This document shows positions 62,401 to 64,000 of a stretch of 64,000 nucleotides of DNA, piece by piece. The stretch covers positions 59,540 through 123,539 of the forward strand of contig NZ_JANIBL010000003.1 in the NCBI RefSeq assembly GCF_024505055.1. The letters run 5' to 3'. The notes below the pieces were generated by a model. The model did not search any database and was not told where the DNA came from. It saw only the letters and a program-made list of their open reading frames with translations. Both the position numbers and the translations under genes were made by a program. Origin of the DNA: Methylomonas rosea. GTDB taxonomy: Bacteria > Pseudomonadota > Gammaproteobacteria > Methylococcales > Methylomonadaceae. Position 1 is the stretch's first letter. The number at the start of each line of letters is the position of its first letter.

Positions 62401-64000
62401 ATGAGTAAAGTTTACGTAACCGACGTTATCCTCCGCGACGCCCACCAATCACTGATTGCCACCCGCATGCGCACCGAAGACATGCTGCCCGCCTGCGCCA
62501 TGCTGGACGACATCGGCTATTGGTCGCTGGAATGCTGGGGCGGGGCCACCTTCGACGCCTGCCTGCGCTTCTTAAAAGAAGACCCCTGGGAACGCTTGAG
62601 CAAACTAAAAGCCGCGCTGCCCAATACCCGCCTGCAAATGCTGCTACGCGGCCAAAACCTGCTCGGCTACCGGCATTATTCCGACGATGTGGTACGTAAA
62701 TTCGTCGAGACTGCCGCCACCAACGGCATGGACGTCTTTCGTATCTTCGACGCGCTGAACGACATCCGCAATCTGGAAACCGCGATTGAAGCCACCAAAG
62801 CAGCCGGCAAGCATGCGCAAGGTACGATCTGTTACACCACCAGCCCGGTGCACGACATAGCCAGCTTCATCAAGTTGGGGAAAGGTTTGGCAGACTTGGG
62901 CTGCGACTCGATTGCCATCAAGGACATGGCTGGCCTGTTGACGCCTTATATTGCCGGCGAACTGGTCAAAGCCCTGAAAGATGCCGTGGATCTGCCGCTG
63001 CATCTGCATTGCCATGCCACGGCGGGCTTGGCGGAAATGTGTCAGCTCAAGGCCATAGAAGCCGGTTGCGAACACGTCGATACGGCTTTATCTTCCTGGG
63101 CCGGCGGCACCAGCCACCCGCCCACCGAATCGTTGGTCACCGCACTGCGCGGCACCGATTACGACACCGGGCTGGATTTGGATAAACTGCAAGCGGTGAA
63201 CCAGTATTTTCTGGAAGTGCGGAAAAAATACCGCCGCTTCGAAAGCGAATTTACCGGCATAGACACCCGCGTACACATCTTTCAAGTGCCGGGCGGCATG
63301 ATCTCCAACCTCGCCAACCAGTTAAAAGAACGCAACGCCCTGGATCGCATGGCGGAGGTATACAAAGAAATTCCTGAAGTCCGCAAAGACTTAGGCTACC
63401 CGCCATTAGTCACGCCCACCTCGCAAATCGTCGGCACCCAGGCCGTGTTGAACGTGTTGACGGGCAAGCGCTATGAAACCATCAGCAATGAGGTAAAACG
63501 CTACCTGCACGGTGGTTACGGCAAAGCGCCAGCACCGGTTAATCCCGAACTTCAAGCCAAAGCGGTCGGTAAAGAAGAAGTGATCGAATGCCGTCCGGCG
63601 GATTTACTCAAACCCGAGTTCGAACATCTGCGTAACGAAATCGCCCATCTGGCTATGAATGACGAAGACGTGTTGAGCTTTGCGATGTTCCCGGAAATTG
63701 GCAAGCAATTTCTGGAGCTGCGTTCCACCGACAACCTAGTCTCCGAACCGCTGGAACTGGCAGACGCGCCGACACCGGGTGAAGTGAAAAAAGCCCCGAC
63801 CGAATTCAACGTGGCGCTGCACGGCGAGTCCTATCACGTTAAAGTCACCGGTGCTGGGCCGAAAAACCAGAGCTTGCGGCATTTTTACTTCACCGTGGAT
63901 GGTATGCCGGAAGAAATCGTCATCGAAACCCTGGACGAGATCGTGCTGGACGGCGGTGCGCAAGGCGCGGTGCAAAGCGCCATCGCCAGCAAGCGCCGCC
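62401..64000 (+). CDS. pycB: Pyruvate carboxylase subunit B / oxaloacetate decarboxylase alpha, partial
   Basis: The open frame runs from ATG 62401 off the right edge (533 codons seen of about 600). The carboxyltransferase barrel begins VYVTDVILRDAHQSLIATRM and has the metal site CYTTSPVHD and HLHCHATAGLAEM, with IKDMAGLLTPY. After a conserved DUF-like linker the visible end approaches the biotinyl domain, which should follow beyond the window with its M-K-x biotin site. It transfers CO2 from biotin to pyruvate. It starts 16 bases after pycA. Confidence 0.93.
   Translation, partial: MSKVYVTDVILRDAHQSLIATRMRTEDMLPACAMLDDIGYWSLECWGGATFDACLRFLKEDPWERLSKLKAALPNTRLQMLLRGQNLLGYRHYSDDVVRKFVETAATNGMDVFRIFDALNDIRNLETAIEATKAAGKHAQGTICYTTSPVHDIASFIKLGKGLADLGCDSIAIKDMAGLLTPYIAGELVKALKDAVDLPLHLHCHATAGLAEMCQLKAIEAGCEHVDTALSSWAGGTSHPPTESLVTALRGTDYDTGLDLDKLQAVNQYFLEVRKKYRRFESEFTGIDTRVHIFQVPGGMISNLANQLKERNALDRMAEVYKEIPEVRKDLGYPPLVTPTSQIVGTQAVLNVLTGKRYETISNEVKRYLHGGYGKAPAPVNPELQAKAVGKEEVIECRPADLLKPEFEHLRNEIAHLAMNDEDVLSFAMFPEIGKQFLELRSTDNLVSEPLELADAPTPGEVKKAPTEFNVALHGESYHVKVTGAGPKNQSLRHFYFTVDGMPEEIVIETLDEIVLDGGAQGAVQSAIASKRR

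Overview
The window looks like chromosome of a Gammaproteobacterium. The gene complement (hemCDXY order, two-subunit pyruvate carboxylase, YbbA/YbbP-type ABC pair next to a TesA-like esterase, CheD, VPLPAAxW-type sorting tails) resembles Methylococcales methanotrophs such as Methylomonas. That assignment is inference from gene content and style; no rRNA gene or methane monooxygenase is present to anchor it.

Region 1 (1 to about 17.75 kb) is a Mu-like transposable prophage cut by the left edge of the window. An early block reads leftward from a repressor/operator switch: gp16-like regulator, two small unknowns, MuA-type DDE transposase, MuB-type ATPase and a DUF551 protein. A CI-like repressor reads rightward and is followed by a block of unknown accessory genes, one with its own near-consensus promoter. 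A leftward replication/lysis-type block holds a membrane protein, SSB, a DUF2786 protein and small overlapping genes. The rightward packaging block holds a DUF1804 small terminase, large terminase, DUF935 portal, MuF-type head protein with a C-terminal toxin-like nuclease domain, and a gpG-like protein. The block stops after gpG: there is no capsid protease, major capsid, tail or baseplate gene before host DNA resumes, so the element is either internally deleted or a reduced Mu relative. Its right end lies in a truncated secreted-protein gene.

Region 2 (17.7 to 23.4 kb) is a leftward surface-protein cluster: two proteins with PEP-CTERM-like tails, a pentaheme c-type cytochrome ending in thrombospondin type 3 repeats and a two-repeat dockerin, and the prophage-truncated gene, whose surviving part looks cohesin-like. 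A long structured leader precedes the cluster and a nested hairpin element lies beyond it. A cohesin/dockerin pair built around a multiheme cytochrome is the most unusual system here.

Region 3 (23.4 to 39.1 kb) is mostly housekeeping: ABM-like and cupin proteins, MurI, a glutathione S-transferase, a very large hybrid histidine kinase (MASE1-CHASE-PAS-PAS-HisKA-HATPase-REC-Hpt), a zinc alcohol dehydrogenase, then leftward ferredoxin, coaD, rsmD and an inactive/active M16 peptidase pair; rightward heme O synthase and a TrpD2-like protein; a PilZ protein; a lytic-transglycosylase-like lipoprotein; and an FKBP isomerase.

Region 4 (39.1 to 43 kb) holds one possible HEPN-like gene flanked by two long inverted copies of the same repeat, then cheD and an unknown membrane protein. 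Region 5 (43.1 to 49.9 kb) carries rlmKL with acylphosphatase, then the hemC-hemD-hemX-hemY cluster. Region 6 (49.9 to 60.5 kb) carries REC-HD-GYP and REC-PP2C response regulators, ubiD, the YbbP/YbbA transporter with a TesA-like esterase starting on the same CATG, a glycosyltransferase, a GNAT protein and a lone sorted surface protein. The window ends in pyruvate carboxylase subunits A and B, the latter cut by the right edge. I saw no rRNA, tRNA, CRISPR array or insertion sequence.
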